DNA of 64,000 nucleotides from Saccharothrix coeruleofusca (GTDB taxonomy: Bacteria > Actinomycetota > Actinomycetes > Mycobacteriales > Pseudonocardiaceae): NCBI RefSeq assembly GCF_014648515.1, contig NZ_BMRG01000015.1, positions 31,620 to 95,619 on the forward strand, written 5' to 3'. The notes beneath the pieces are model-generated. The model saw nothing but the letters and a program-made list of their open reading frames with translations. It searched no databases and was not told the origin of the DNA. A program made the position numbers and the translations under genes. Shown piece after piece: positions 36,404 through 45,458 of the stretch (the first letter of the stretch is position 1; the number at the start of each line of letters is the position of its first letter).

Positions 36404-36832
36404 GTGACAAGACTGCTGCGCGCGCTGGCGAGCCTGTCGTTCGCCGCGGGGGTGGCCGCCGTCGCCCTGCCCGGCACGGCGGCGGCGGCGGCGGAGACCG
36501 CTCACCTGACCAAGACCCAGCACCTGGCGGCCATCCCCAACAGCGGTATGCCGAGGTCGTGCACGGAGCGCCACCTCTACCTGCGCGAGGGCCGCTACGA
36601 CTGGGGTCTGCGCATGAACAGCACCACCAGGAGCACTCGCCCCAACCTCGAACTGGGCTCCGGCTGGTACACCTGGGACACCTGCCTGAAGCCCGAGTAC
36701 GGCTACTACATCCAGACTTCCGTCCTGGACCCGGACACCCCCGGTTGGGCGGACGCGATCACCAGCACGACCTGGACGATCCACTCGTCCACCACCTACA
36801 CGTGGGGCACGTTCCTCGACCCGCACTTCTAA
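36404..36832 (+). CDS. Small secreted protein of unknown function
   Basis: 142 residues from GTG 36404, behind AGGAGG. The signal peptide (1-29) ends TAAAAA. The mature part has many Tyr and Trp residues (YDWGLRM, GWYTWDTCLKPEYGYYIQT) and two Cys that could form a disulfide. It resembles small exported inhibitor- or binding-type actinomycete proteins, but I do not recognise the family. Confidence 0.8.
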   Translation: MTRLLRALASLSFAAGVAAVALPGTAAAAAETAHLTKTQHLAAIPNSGMPRSCTERHLYLREGRYDWGLRMNSTTRSTRPNLELGSGWYTWDTCLKPEYGYYIQTSVLDPDTPGWADAITSTTWTIHSSTTYTWGTFLDPHF

Positions 36833-36842
36833 TACCAGGGCG

Positions 36843-36873
36843 CCGGGTCCGCGCGACGACCGCGCGGACCCGG
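36843..36873 (+). terminator. Terminator hairpin
   Basis: 13-bp arms CCGGGTCCGCGCG (36843-36855) and its complement (36861-36873), 5-base loop, 10 bases after the secreted-protein stop. Confidence 0.75.
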
Positions 36874-37013
36874 TGAAACGACCGCCCCCGCCACGGCGAT
36901 TCCTTCCGGGGCGGTCACCGCTCGCGCGGGAGGTCCGGCCACCCCGTCGGAGTCGTGACACGGCCCCGGCAGGGGGCGATCATGTTCACTCGCGCTCGTT
37001 GGTGGGGGTACCG

Positions 37014-40000
37014 ATGGCTGAGAACCCGTTCAACCCGCCCGGCAGGCACCGAGCCGTCGCGCTGGTCCGCGAGTTCGCCACCCGGCCGGAGCCGAAGGGC
37101 TACCCGACCACCCGCCGCACCCCGGTGCTGATCTTCACCGGCCCGAAGGGCTGCGGGAAGACCGCGCTGCTGGACGCGGTGGAGAGCCACCTCCGGGGCA
37201 AGGTGCCCTACGCGCGCGTGAACTGCGGCGCGCTCAAGAGCAGCACCGCGTGGGAGGTGCTGCCGCTGCTGGCCTTCGACCTCAACCGCAACTGCGCGGG
37301 CTACCGGGCGATCCCGTTCCCCCGCTTCGTCACCGCCCAGGTCGCCATCTCCGCGCAGGTCGACTCCCCCGGCCAGGCCGCGCGCATGCGGGTCCGCGAG
37401 GCGCTGGAGAACGCCCGGCGGGTCGACCAGCTGCGCACCTTCCTGGACGAGCTCGCGCAGGACGTCAGCGGCGCGGTGCCCGCGGTGACCGGGGTGCCGG
37501 GGGCGGTCGCCGCCGCCCGGTACGCGTCGAAGCTGCTGCTGGAGGGCCTGGTGTCGTGGCGGCGGGGCCGTCGCGTCGTGCTCGGCGAGGGGTTGGAGTG
37601 GTACGGCTCCGGCAACCAGGCCTACGACGAGCTGGTCCGGCTCAACCTGCTCACCCGCGAGGACGCGACCGAGGCGGACCGCAAGGAGGCCACCGAGCTG
37701 CTGTGGGCGGCCTTCCTGGCCGACCTGCGGGCCGCGTTCGCCAAGGGGCGCGCCCGCACCTGGTCGATGAACTGCGTGCTGCTGCTGGACGACCTCGACA
37801 GCAGGCCGGGCAGGCTGCTCTACCGCGCGCTCGCCGACGCCCGCCGCGGCGAGCCCGACCCGCTGACCGCGGTGGCCACCAGCGCGGGCGGCGTGGCCTG
37901 GCACCTGGCGCCGGACGAGGAGATCCCGTTCGCCGAGGAGGGGAGCTACCAGGACTACCTGGAGCGCAGGCAGGGCGAGTACGAGAGCGACTCCTACCCG
38001 GTGGCGCTGCGCGACCTGACCTCGGACGAGGTCAGGGACATGGTCGCCGACGTCGCGGGGCCCCGGCTCAACACGCGCCGCGCGGTCGCCGCCGAGGTCT
38101 ACCGCTTCACCAGGGGCCACCCCGCCGCGACCGCCGTGGTCGTCAAGGCCGTCGGCGACAGCACCGGCGACACCCCGCCGCTGAAGCGGCTGCTGGCGGC
38201 GCGCTGGCGGGGACCGGTGGACGAGGAGCCGGTCACCGTCGGGGAGCGGCTGCTGCGGGAGCTGCTCGGCTCGCCGACGCCGGAACTGCTGGCCCGCTTG
38301 GAGACCTGCGCCGCCGCCAGGGACGTCGAGCAGGCCGACGAACTGGCGCGCAGCGGCCTGGTGCCGCGCCAGCACGGCGGTGTCGAACTCGTGCCCGCCG
38401 AGTTGCGGGTCCGCGATCCCGGCACCGGCCGCCAGGTCATGCTGCCCGCCCTGCGGCACCTGCTGCTGCGCCGCCTGGCCGCCGAGCCGCAGCGGTGGAC
38501 GGCCGCGCACACCTGGTTGCGAGACAACGGCAGGGAGTCCGACCGCTCCTACCACGCGCTCGCGCTGCGGGACGTCGACGCGGTCGTGGAGGGGTTGCAG
38601 CGGCGATTACCCGACTCACGGGCGTGGTTCGCCGAGCTGGAGGCGGTCACCACCGCCCCCAACGACCTCGACACCGACGAGAGCGACCCCGCGCGGGTGC
38701 TGGCCGCGGCGGGCCGCACCGGTCCGGCGCAGGAGCCCGGTCGCACCACGGCCCGCGTCGTGGCGGCGCTGTGGATCGCGAACGACCCGCTGTCCACAGC
38801 GGACCGCGCGGAGCTCTACAACAGCGCGGCGTGGGACCTGCGGACGCTGGCCCAGCAGCCGGGCGTGGCGCGCAACGACTTCCTGAAAGCCGCCGCGCTG
38901 GTGGAGACCAAGGCCGAGGCGGGGGACACCGCCGTGCCGGGCCGCCCCCGGCGCCAGGTCACCGCTCGGGAGCAGGCGCCGCCCGACTTCACCCCTCCGG
39001 TCCCCAAGCGCGCGTTGCGCCGCAAGCGCGTCCGGCTGGTGGCGGTCGCCGCGGTGCTGGCGCTGGTGGTGGGCGCCGCGGTCGTCGTCGGGGTCAACCT
39101 GTTCACCCGCTGCGGCGCGGGCGTGCAGAACCGGGGCGGTGAGTGCGTCGGCGTCACCGACGGCTCGTACGTCTTCGACGACCGGCTCGCCGCGGTGCAG
39201 CGGCGGATCCTGGAGGAGAACCGGCGCGTGGAGGCGCTCCCGCACGTCACGGTCGCCCTGCTCACCCCGCTGCTGCCCACCGACGTGGGCAGCGTGACGT
39301 GGCAGCGGGTGCGCGCCCAGCTGGAGGGCGCCCACGTCGCCCAGCTGGCGGCGAACGAGGACAAGCGCGAGCCGAAGGTCCGGTTGCTGCTGGCCAACCC
39401 CGGCAGCGCGCAGCAGGAGTGGCGCGCGGTGGTGGACCAGCTGGTGGACTCGGCCGAGGCGCAGCGGCTGGTCGGGGTGATCGGGGTCGGCCAGAGCACC
39501 ACCAACGCCCAGCAGACCGCCCGCGCGCTGTCCGCGGCGGACATCCCCATGGTGGCCTCCGTGGTGACCGCCACCGGGTTCCACGTCGAGCCGCCCGCGC
39601 AGCCGGGCGAACCCGCCCGCTACCTCAAGGGCTTCGCCCGCGTCAGCTCCACCACCGGCAACCAGATCGCGGTGCTGTCGGACTACCTGGCCGAGCAGGG
39701 CGTCAGCAGGACCATGCTCGTCTACGACATCAACGAGGACGACCTGTACACCGGCACCCTCTACGACGAGTTCAAGGCGGCCGCGGCGGCGGGCAGGCTG
39801 TCCATCGCGGTGGAGAGCCGGTTCGACACCGAGGCGGCGCTGGACACCCAGTTCCGCGAGATCATGAAGGACCTGTGCGGCGACGGCGCCCCGGACACGG
39901 TGCTCTACGCGGGGCGGGCGGTGCTGCTCGACGACCTGATCGACAACCTGCGGCAGCGCGGGTGCGCGCGGGAGCGGCGCATCACCCTCGTCACCGGCTC

Positions 40001-40454
40001 CGACGCGTCGATGCTGCGCACCAGGCCGGACCTGCGCCCCAGGGAGGACCAGCCCGACTTGGCGGTGGTCTACACCCCGCACGTCGATCCGGACGCGGCG
40101 CGGAGGATGGGGATCACCGAGTTCGACCGGCTCACCGCCGAGTTCGAGCGGCTCGGCTTCGACACCGCCGACCTCGCCGACGGCTGGGGCGTCATGATGC
40201 ACGACGCGATGCTGGCGACGACGGAGGCGATCAGCCGCTCCGCCATCGGGGCGAAACCGGGCGAGCTGCCCACCCGCCAGGGGGTGCGCGCCGCGCTGGA
40301 GCGCTCCGACCGCGAGCGCAACCAGGTGCTCGGCGCGGGCGGTGCCTTCACGCTGGACGCCACCACCGGCAACGCGGTCGGCCGCAGGCTGCCCGTCATC
40401 GAAGTCTCACCCGACGGGGCGTTCCACGTGAAGGCGATCATGCCGGTGCGCTGA
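37014..40454 (+). CDS. P-loop NTPase / transmembrane / periplasmic-binding-protein fusion (predicted membrane sensor)
   Basis: 1146 residues from ATG 37014. The cytoplasmic N-terminal half is a STAND/AAA-like ATPase. It has Walker A GPKGCGKT (43-50), Walker B VLLLDDLDS (near 253-261), a winged-helix-like region (to about 500) and a helical region (to about 640). A basic RRKRVR stop-transfer precedes one membrane helix (about 674-697). The outside half (about 700-1146) is a type I periplasmic-binding-protein fold related to branched-chain amino-acid receptors (VGVIGVGQSTTNAQQTARALSAADIPMV). No permease adjoins, so it is more likely a sensor than a transporter. Codon 532 is a rare TTA (38607-38609), suggesting dependence on the developmental tRNA BldA. 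Confidence 0.85.
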   Translation: MAENPFNPPGRHRAVALVREFATRPEPKGYPTTRRTPVLIFTGPKGCGKTALLDAVESHLRGKVPYARVNCGALKSSTAWEVLPLLAFDLNRNCAGYRAIPFPRFVTAQVAISAQVDSPGQAARMRVREALENARRVDQLRTFLDELAQDVSGAVPAVTGVPGAVAAARYASKLLLEGLVSWRRGRRVVLGEGLEWYGSGNQAYDELVRLNLLTREDATEADRKEATELLWAAFLADLRAAFAKGRARTWSMNCVLLLDDLDSRPGRLLYRALADARRGEPDPLTAVATSAGGVAWHLAPDEEIPFAEEGSYQDYLERRQGEYESDSYPVALRDLTSDEVRDMVADVAGPRLNTRRAVAAEVYRFTRGHPAATAVVVKAVGDSTGDTPPLKRLLAARWRGPVDEEPVTVGERLLRELLGSPTPELLARLETCAAARDVEQADELARSGLVPRQHGGVELVPAELRVRDPGTGRQVMLPALRHLLLRRLAAEPQRWTAAHTWLRDNGRESDRSYHALALRDVDAVVEGLQRRLPDSRAWFAELEAVTTAPNDLDTDESDPARVLAAAGRTGPAQEPGRTTARVVAALWIANDPLSTADRAELYNSAAWDLRTLAQQPGVARNDFLKAAALVETKAEAGDTAVPGRPRRQVTAREQAPPDFTPPVPKRALRRKRVRLVAVAAVLALVVGAAVVVGVNLFTRCGAGVQNRGGECVGVTDGSYVFDDRLAAVQRRILEENRRVEALPHVTVALLTPLLPTDVGSVTWQRVRAQLEGAHVAQLAANEDKREPKVRLLLANPGSAQQEWRAVVDQLVDSAEAQRLVGVIGVGQSTTNAQQTARALSAADIPMVASVVTATGFHVEPPAQPGEPARYLKGFARVSSTTGNQIAVLSDYLAEQGVSRTMLVYDINEDDLYTGTLYDEFKAAAAAGRLSIAVESRFDTEAALDTQFREIMKDLCGDGAPDTVLYAGRAVLLDDLIDNLRQRGCARERRITLVTGSDASMLRTRPDLRPREDQPDLAVVYTPHVDPDAARRMGITEFDRLTAEFERLGFDTADLADGWGVMMHDAMLATTEAISRSAIGAKPGELPTRQGVRAALERSDRERNQVLGAGGAFTLDATTGNAVGRRLPVIEVSPDGAFHVKAIMPVR

Positions 40455-40498
40455 GCCGCGCGGCAGCCGTCTCAGCTGGGCTCCGCTCTGGCCCGCAC

Positions 40499-40532
40499 TG
40501 AAACTTTCTGCCACGATGTCGAAAGCTTTCGA
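40499..40532 (+). promoter_or_regulatory. Two xylan-regulon-like palindromes before the esterase
   Basis: TGAAACTTTCTG (40499-40510) and TCGAAAGCTTTCGA (40519-40532). Both resemble the CGAAA-S-TTTCG box found before xylan- and cellulose-degrading genes in Streptomyces. They lie 38-71 bases upstream of a secreted carbohydrate-esterase-like gene, which fits. Confidence 0.55.
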
Positions 40533-40569
40533 TCCGCCGCCTGGTCAACGAGGATCACGGAGGAAGCCA

Positions 40570-41277
40570 GTGAAGCACCTGCTCACACGCTTGATCGCAC
40601 TCGTGGCGCTGACCGCCGGAGCGGCACTGCCCACCACCATCACCGCCACCGCCGCCCACGCCGAGACCGCCGCCGCGGTGCGCGTGATGCCGTTGGGCGA
40701 CTCGATCACCGACGGCTTCAACGTGCCCGGCGGCTACCGCGTGGACCTGTGGCAGAAACTGGTCGGCGGCGGCTACAGCATCGACTTCGTCGGCTCGATG
40801 GCCAACGGCCCCGGCAGCCTCGGCGACCGCGACCACGAGGGGCACTCGGGCTGGACCATCGCCCAGATCGACAGCAACATCACCAACTGGCTGCGCACCC
40901 ACAACCCGCAGACCATCCTGCTGCACATCGGCACCAACGACATGTACGGCGGCAACCCCGGCGGCGCGCCGTCGCGGCTGTCCACCCTGATCGACCGCAT
41001 CACCACCCAGGCGCCCGAGGCGCACCTGTTCGTGGCCACGATCGTCCCGCTGTCCTTCGCCGACTCGACCGTCCGGACGTTCAACGCCGCGATTCGCCCG
41101 ATCGTGCAAGCCAAGGCCGACGCGGGCAAGCGGGTGCACCTGGTGGACATGTACAGCGCGCTGACCACGGCCGACCTCGCCGACGGCGTTCACCCCAACG
41201 CGCGCGGCTACAGCAAGATGGCCACCACCTGGTACGACGCGCTGCGGTCGGTGCCCGGCAGCATCAGCGCGCCCTGA
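40570..41277 (+). CDS. Secreted SGNH/GDSL-type esterase (CE3-like)
   Basis: 235 residues. A signal peptide (about 1-33, ending AHA) leads the SGNH hydrolase. Block I is MPLGDSITDG (catalytic Ser near 44), block III HIGTNDMYGG, and block V the Asp-x-x-His DGVHPNARGY. This arrangement matches carbohydrate esterase family 3 acetylxylan esterases. GTG 40570 has GGAGG at seven bases. The upstream xylan-type boxes support a role in deacetylating plant polymers. Confidence 0.9.
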   Translation: MKHLLTRLIALVALTAGAALPTTITATAAHAETAAAVRVMPLGDSITDGFNVPGGYRVDLWQKLVGGGYSIDFVGSMANGPGSLGDRDHEGHSGWTIAQIDSNITNWLRTHNPQTILLHIGTNDMYGGNPGGAPSRLSTLIDRITTQAPEAHLFVATIVPLSFADSTVRTFNAAIRPIVQAKADAGKRVHLVDMYSALTTADLADGVHPNARGYSKMATTWYDALRSVPGSISAP

Positions 41278-41404
41278 GCGCGTCGCGACAAGTCCGGCCA
41301 CAGCGAGTTCGGCCACAGCGCGGTTGACCGCGCCTCACCGGTCGATCCCAGGGGTGCGGAGCGATCCGCGCCTACCGGATGAGTTCGACCGAGAGGACAT
41401 CCCC

Positions 41405-42337
41405 ATGGCACGGGCAGTGGGCATCACCGAGCGCGGCGGCCCCGAGGTGCTGGCCGTCGTCGACCGCGACGTGCGCGAACCGGGCGAGGGCGAGGTGCGC
41501 GTCGCCGTGCGCGCCGCGGCGGTCAACCCGACCGACGTCGGACTGCGCGAGCTGGGCACCCCGGACCTGCCGCCTCCGTGGGTGCCCGGCATGGACGCGG
41601 CGGGAACGGTGGAGAGCGTCGGCCCCGGCGTGCGGCGGCTGCGCGTCGGCGACGAGGTGATGGCGGTGGTCTCGCCGCGCCGCCCCGAGGGCGGGGCGCA
41701 GTCGGAACTGCTGGTCGTGCCGGAGGCGTCGGTCGTGCCGATCCCGGAGGGGGCCTCGCTGCCGCAAGCCGCGACGCTGCCGATGAACGGACTCACCGCC
41801 CTGCTCGGCCTGGAACTGCTGGGCCTGCGGCCCGGCGACGTGCTCGCGGTGACCGGCGGGGCGGGGCTGCTCGCCTCGTACGTGATCCCGCTGGCCAAGC
41901 GGGCGGAGCTGGTGGTGGTCGCCGACGCCAAGCCCGAGGACGAGGAGCTGGTGCGCGGCTTCGGCGCCGACCACGTCGTCCCGCGCGGCGACGGGTTCGT
42001 CCAAGCGGTGCGCGAGCACGCCCCGGACGGCGCGGACGGCCTCTACGACACCGCGCTGCTGCACGAACGGGTGTTCGGCGCGATCCGGGACGGCGGCGGC
42101 ATGGTGGTCGTCCGCGGCTGGCGGCCCGAGCGGACCGAGCGCGGGATCACCGTCCACCAGGTCATGGTGGGCGAGGCGCTGACCCACACCGACTGGTTGG
42201 AGCGGCTGCGCGAGCTGGCTTCCTCCGGTCGGCTGCGGCTGCGCGTGGCGGGTGAGTACCCGCCCGAGCGAGCCGCCGAGGCGCACCGGCTGATGGAAGC
42301 GGGCGGCCTGCGCGGCCGAGCCGTCATCACCTTCTGA
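41405..42337 (+). CDS. Zinc-independent alcohol dehydrogenase-like/quinone oxidoreductase (MDR family)
   Basis: 310 residues. GroES-like N-terminal domain (PGMDAAGTVESVGPGVRRLRVGDEV, about 62-86) and Rossmann domain with NADPH motif AVTGGAGLLASYV (about 150-162). Catalytic zinc ligands are missing, as in QOR/zeta-crystallin enzymes. ATG 41405 follows GAGAGGAC. Substrate unknown. The 3' end abuts copy 2 of the dispersed repeat. Confidence 0.88.
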   Translation: MARAVGITERGGPEVLAVVDRDVREPGEGEVRVAVRAAAVNPTDVGLRELGTPDLPPPWVPGMDAAGTVESVGPGVRRLRVGDEVMAVVSPRRPEGGAQSELLVVPEASVVPIPEGASLPQAATLPMNGLTALLGLELLGLRPGDVLAVTGGAGLLASYVIPLAKRAELVVVADAKPEDEELVRGFGADHVVPRGDGFVQAVREHAPDGADGLYDTALLHERVFGAIRDGGGMVVVRGWRPERTERGITVHQVMVGEALTHTDWLERLRELASSGRLRLRVAGEYPPERAAEAHRLMEAGGLRGRAVITF

Positions 42338-42349
42338 CCCCACCACGTC

Positions 42350-42462
42350 GGCAAGTACTACCCGACGCCTCCGCGCGGGCCGCTATCCACTACCCGGCGT
42401 TCCGAACGCTCGGTTCGCGGTGCCTGGACGCTCGGCTCGTGGTGTCCGAACGCGCGGTTCGC
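42350..42462 (+). repeat. Dispersed intergenic repeat, copy 2
   Basis: 5' module GGCAAGTACTACCCGACG (from 42350), a spacer with CACTACCCGGCGT, then monomers of about 22 bases starting at 42404, 42426 and 42448. The first is GAACGCTCGGTTCGCGGTGC. Over the first 75 bases it is nearly identical to copy 3 at 62172. It lies between convergent genes. Confidence 0.8.
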
Positions 42463-42512
42463 CTGGTCTCGGACACGAGGTGGCCGCCGGGCCGGGATGG
42501 GCGAAGAGCGCG

Positions 42513-43265
42513 TCAGGCGCGGTCGGCGGCCGGGGGCAGCCGGTAGACCGACACGTGCGAGTCGGATTCCCCGGTGAACTCCGCGCCCGCCCAGTCCGCG
42601 TGCCTGCTCTCCAGCTCGAACCCGGCCAGCTGGGCCATCAGGTCCATCTCGGCGGGCCAGATGTAGCGGTGCGGGCTGCGGAACAGGCGTGCCTGCCTGC
42701 CCTCGCCGAAGCGGAAGTGGTGGGAGACCAGGTGCTGGTTGAGCACGTCGTAGGTGTCCAGTCCGATGTACCCGTCCTCGGTGTGCCAGACCGTGGCCCG
42801 CTGCCCCGGCGGGAGCGTGCGCAGGTCCGGCACCCCCAGCTCGACGACGAACCGGCCGCCGGGCACGAGGTGACGTGCCGCGTTGCGGAAGCACTCGACC
42901 TGCTCGGCCTGGGTCAGCAGGTTGGAGATGGTGTTGTAGACGAGGTAGACCAGGGTGTGCTCGCCCGGCGCGGTGGCGGTGGCCATGTCGCCGACGACCA
43001 CCGGCACGGTTGCCTCGTCCACCTTCTCGCGCAGCTGGGCGATCATCGGGCGGGACAGCTCGATGCCCGCCACGGGCACGCCGCGCTCCGCCAGCGGGAC
43101 GGCGACCCGACCGGTCCCGATGGCGAACTCCAGCGCTCGGCCGCCACCGGCGAGTTCGGCGAGGCGGTCGACCATCGGTGTCAGGACCTCGGGGGCGAAC
43201 ACGCCCGTGCCGGGGGTGTCGTAGTTCTCGGCCGCTTCGACGTCCCAGATCTCGTCCTGGCGCAT
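42513..43265 (-). CDS. SAM-dependent class I methyltransferase
   Basis: 250 residues. Methyltransferase_25/11 fold with motif I ALEFAIGTGRVAVPLAERG (about 44-62), post-I acidic GIELS, and a motif near VVVGDMAT (about 88-95). ATG 43265 begins the conserved QDEIWDVEAAENYDTPGTG, an N-terminus common in actinobacterial relatives. The long Trp/His-rich second half suggests a small-molecule substrate. Diverges from lspA with 85 bases between. Confidence 0.85.
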   Translation of the reverse strand: MRQDEIWDVEAAENYDTPGTGVFAPEVLTPMVDRLAELAGGGRALEFAIGTGRVAVPLAERGVPVAGIELSRPMIAQLREKVDEATVPVVVGDMATATAPGEHTLVYLVYNTISNLLTQAEQVECFRNAARHLVPGGRFVVELGVPDLRTLPPGQRATVWHTEDGYIGLDTYDVLNQHLVSHHFRFGEGRQARLFRSPHRYIWPAEMDLMAQLAGFELESRHADWAGAEFTGESDSHVSVYRLPPAADRA

Positions 43266-43350
43266 GGCGCCGATCCTGGTGCCGGGCGCGCGTCCGCGTC
43301 CAACGGTTATCGACGCGGGCCCGATCAGCCCTCTGTTAACCTCGCCCGCG

Positions 43351-43839
43351 ATGGCTGCCACTCCCCCGTCCTCCCGACGCCTGCCGTTCGTGGTGGCCTT
43401 GGCCGCGCTTGTCTTCGTCGTCGACCAGGCGACGAAGTTCTGGGCCGAGTCCGCGCTCTCCGACGGTCGGCGCATTCCGCTGATCGGCGACTTCCTGCGG
43501 TTCCGGCTGCTCTACAACCCCGGTGCGGCGTTCTCCATCGGCACCGGCGCGACGTGGGTGTTCACCGTGCTGGCCGCGGTGGCGGTGGTCGTGCTGGTCC
43601 GCATGGCGACCCGGCCGCAGCCTCGGGGCTGGCCGCTGGCGCTGGGCCTGCTGCTGGGCGGTGCGACCACCCACCTGTGCGACCGGCTGTTCCGCGCCCC
43701 CGGATTCGCGCGGGGGCACGTCGTCGACTTCATCGACTACAACGGCTGGTTCGTCGGCAACGTCGCCGACATCGCGCTGACGGTCGGCGCGGGCGTGCTC
43801 GTCCTGCTCAGCCTGGTCCCGCGAGCCGAACACCGGTGA
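43351..43839 (+). CDS. lspA: Signal peptidase II (lipoprotein signal peptidase)
   Basis: 162 residues with four membrane helices. It cleaves the signal peptide of diacylglyceryl-modified prolipoproteins. Both catalytic aspartates are present: in LCDRLFR (about residue 111) and in GNVADIAL (about 140). Further family marks are FVVDQATKFW and YNPGAAFSIG. The usual GN before LIDR reads TH here (GGATTHLCDR), an uncommon change in an otherwise rigid motif, so this may be an accessory copy. It overlaps the convergent glycosylase gene by 32 bases. Confidence 0.9.
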   Translation: MAATPPSSRRLPFVVALAALVFVVDQATKFWAESALSDGRRIPLIGDFLRFRLLYNPGAAFSIGTGATWVFTVLAAVAVVVLVRMATRPQPRGWPLALGLLLGGATTHLCDRLFRAPGFARGHVVDFIDYNGWFVGNVADIALTVGAGVLVLLSLVPRAEHR

Positions 43840-44536
43840 CCCCCGCCCGCCGCGGCCAGGCGATGTCCACGGCCCGCGCGAGCACCGCGTCCAGCATCGC
43901 CTCGGTGAGCACACCGGTGTTGGTGTTCTGCCTGCTGGGGTGGTAGCCGCCCAGCAGCACCAGCCCCGAGTCCAGGCGGTGTTCGACGCCGTGGCCGAAC
44001 CGGGGCTTGGGCCGCGCCCCGGCCCACCGCGCCACGGCGTCCCACGCGAACCCGCCCAACGCCACCAGCACCCGCAATTCGGCCAGCGCCGCCACCTCCT
44101 CCGACAGGTGCGCCAGGCAGGTGTCCCGCTCGACGGGCGTCGGCCGGTTGCCCGGTGGGGCGCAGCGCACCACCGACCCCGCCCACGCCCCCTCCAGGCG
44201 CAGCCCGTCGCCGCGGTGCCGGGAGGTCGGCTGGTTGGCCAGCCCGGCCCGGTGCAGGGCGCGCACCACCCAGTCCCCGGTGGGGTTGCCGGTGAAGGCG
44301 CGACCGGTGCGGTTGCCGCCGTGCGCGGCGGTGGCCAACCCCAGCACGCAGATCCGCGCGCGCGGGTCACCGAAGCCGGGCACCGGTCGGGCCCAGTACC
44401 TCTCCCCCGCGTGCCGGGCCGGTGGCGCGTCGGCGACCTCCCGGCGCCACCGGACCAGCCTCGGGCACAGCGCGCACGACGCGATGCGCTCGCCGACGCG
44501 GGTCAGCGCGATCGCCCCGTCCTCCGATCCGGTCAC
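43808..44536 (-). CDS. Family 5 (UdgB-type) uracil-DNA glycosylase
   Basis: 242 residues. It removes deaminated bases from DNA. The water-activating/uracil motif is GLATAAHGGNRTGRAFTG (about 66-83) and the C-terminal motif is GGYHPSRQNTNTG. Four cysteines (CALC near the start; C in VVRCAPPG and C in ERDTCLA) form the [4Fe-4S] site of the family 4/5 enzymes. The A-A-H in motif 1, without a catalytic Asp/Glu, is typical of UdgB. GTG start; it overlaps lspA at the 3' end. Confidence 0.9.
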   Translation of the reverse strand: MTGSEDGAIALTRVGERIASCALCPRLVRWRREVADAPPARHAGERYWARPVPGFGDPRARICVLGLATAAHGGNRTGRAFTGNPTGDWVVRALHRAGLANQPTSRHRGDGLRLEGAWAGSVVRCAPPGNRPTPVERDTCLAHLSEEVAALAELRVLVALGGFAWDAVARWAGARPKPRFGHGVEHRLDSGLVLLGGYHPSRQNTNTGVLTEAMLDAVLARAVDIAWPRRAGVTGVRLAGPG

Positions 44537-44584
44537 GGATGACAGTGCACCACGACCGGCGGGCGGCTGCCCGCGAGGTCGCGG

Positions 44585-45409
44585 CTACGCCCCGTTCGAG
44601 GTCCGCCGGTCGCGGGCGTGCGGGACACCTCTGACCAGCGTGAGCAGGTCGTCGTGCAGCAGGCCGTTGGTGGCCAGGACCGTCCCGTCGCCGCTGAGCA
44701 CCGGGTCGCCGTTGAGGTCCGTGATCCGACCGCCCGCCTCCCGCACGATGACGGGCAGCGGGGCCAGGTCCTCGTAGCCCACCGGCGCTCCGGCGACCAC
44801 GAACGCGTCGAGCTCACCCGCCACCAGGCAGGCGGTGTCGCCGAGCGGGAGGAGGAAGACCTCGCGGTGCAGGGCGAGCAGCAACTGCTCCGACCACGTG
44901 CCGGGGTTGGCCGCCGCCGTCCGGGCACCGCCGAGCACGGCCCGGTCGCTGACCCGCACGGGCACCACCCGCGCACCGACCGACCGCAGGCAACCGCGCC
45001 CGCGGCCCGCGAACGTGGTCCGCCCGGTGACCGGCTCGTGGATGACGCCGACGGCGGGGCCGTGCTCGTCCTCGACCGCGAGCGTCGTGCTGAACAGCGG
45101 GATTCCGCGCGCGAAGCAGTAGGTGCCGTCGATCGGGTCGATCACCCAGCGGCGGCCCGAGGTGCCCTCGCTCGCACCGCCCTCCTCGCCGTGGACCCCG
45201 TCGTCGGGGACGTGCCTGGCGAGTTCCGCCCGGATCAGCTCCTCCACGGCCGCGTCGGCCTCGGTGACCTCGCTGCCGTCCGGCTTGAGCGGGACCCGCG
45301 CTCCACCGCCGAAGAACCGCTCGGCGGCCAGCGCGCCCGCCCGCTCGGCCAGGTCGACGGCGAAATCCAGGACTTCCCGGTCCACAGGTGGAGCACCGCT
45401 GGGGCTCAT
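44585..45409 (-). CDS. Inositol-monophosphatase-family phosphatase
   Basis: 274 residues. Mg2+-dependent phosphatase with GEEGG (about 78), the metal motif VIDPIDGTYCF (about 90-100), and the second metal site GYEDLAPLPVIVREAGGRI (about 205-223), where W-D is replaced by Y-E-D. Close to histidinol-phosphatase HisN and IMPases; HisN is common in actinobacteria but no his gene is nearby. ATG 45409 is used; a GTG at 45469 would overlap the upstream methyltransferase by 11 bases and is a real alternative. Confidence 0.85.
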   Translation of the reverse strand: MSPSGAPPVDREVLDFAVDLAERAGALAAERFFGGGARVPLKPDGSEVTEADAAVEELIRAELARHVPDDGVHGEEGGASEGTSGRRWVIDPIDGTYCFARGIPLFSTTLAVEDEHGPAVGVIHEPVTGRTTFAGRGRGCLRSVGARVVPVRVSDRAVLGGARTAAANPGTWSEQLLLALHREVFLLPLGDTACLVAGELDAFVVAGAPVGYEDLAPLPVIVREAGGRITDLNGDPVLSGDGTVLATNGLLHDDLLTLVRGVPHARDRRTSNGA

Positions 45410-45458
45410 ACCGAGGGGACGCGCGGGCGGTCGCCGGGTTGCCACCACGGGCAAGGGG

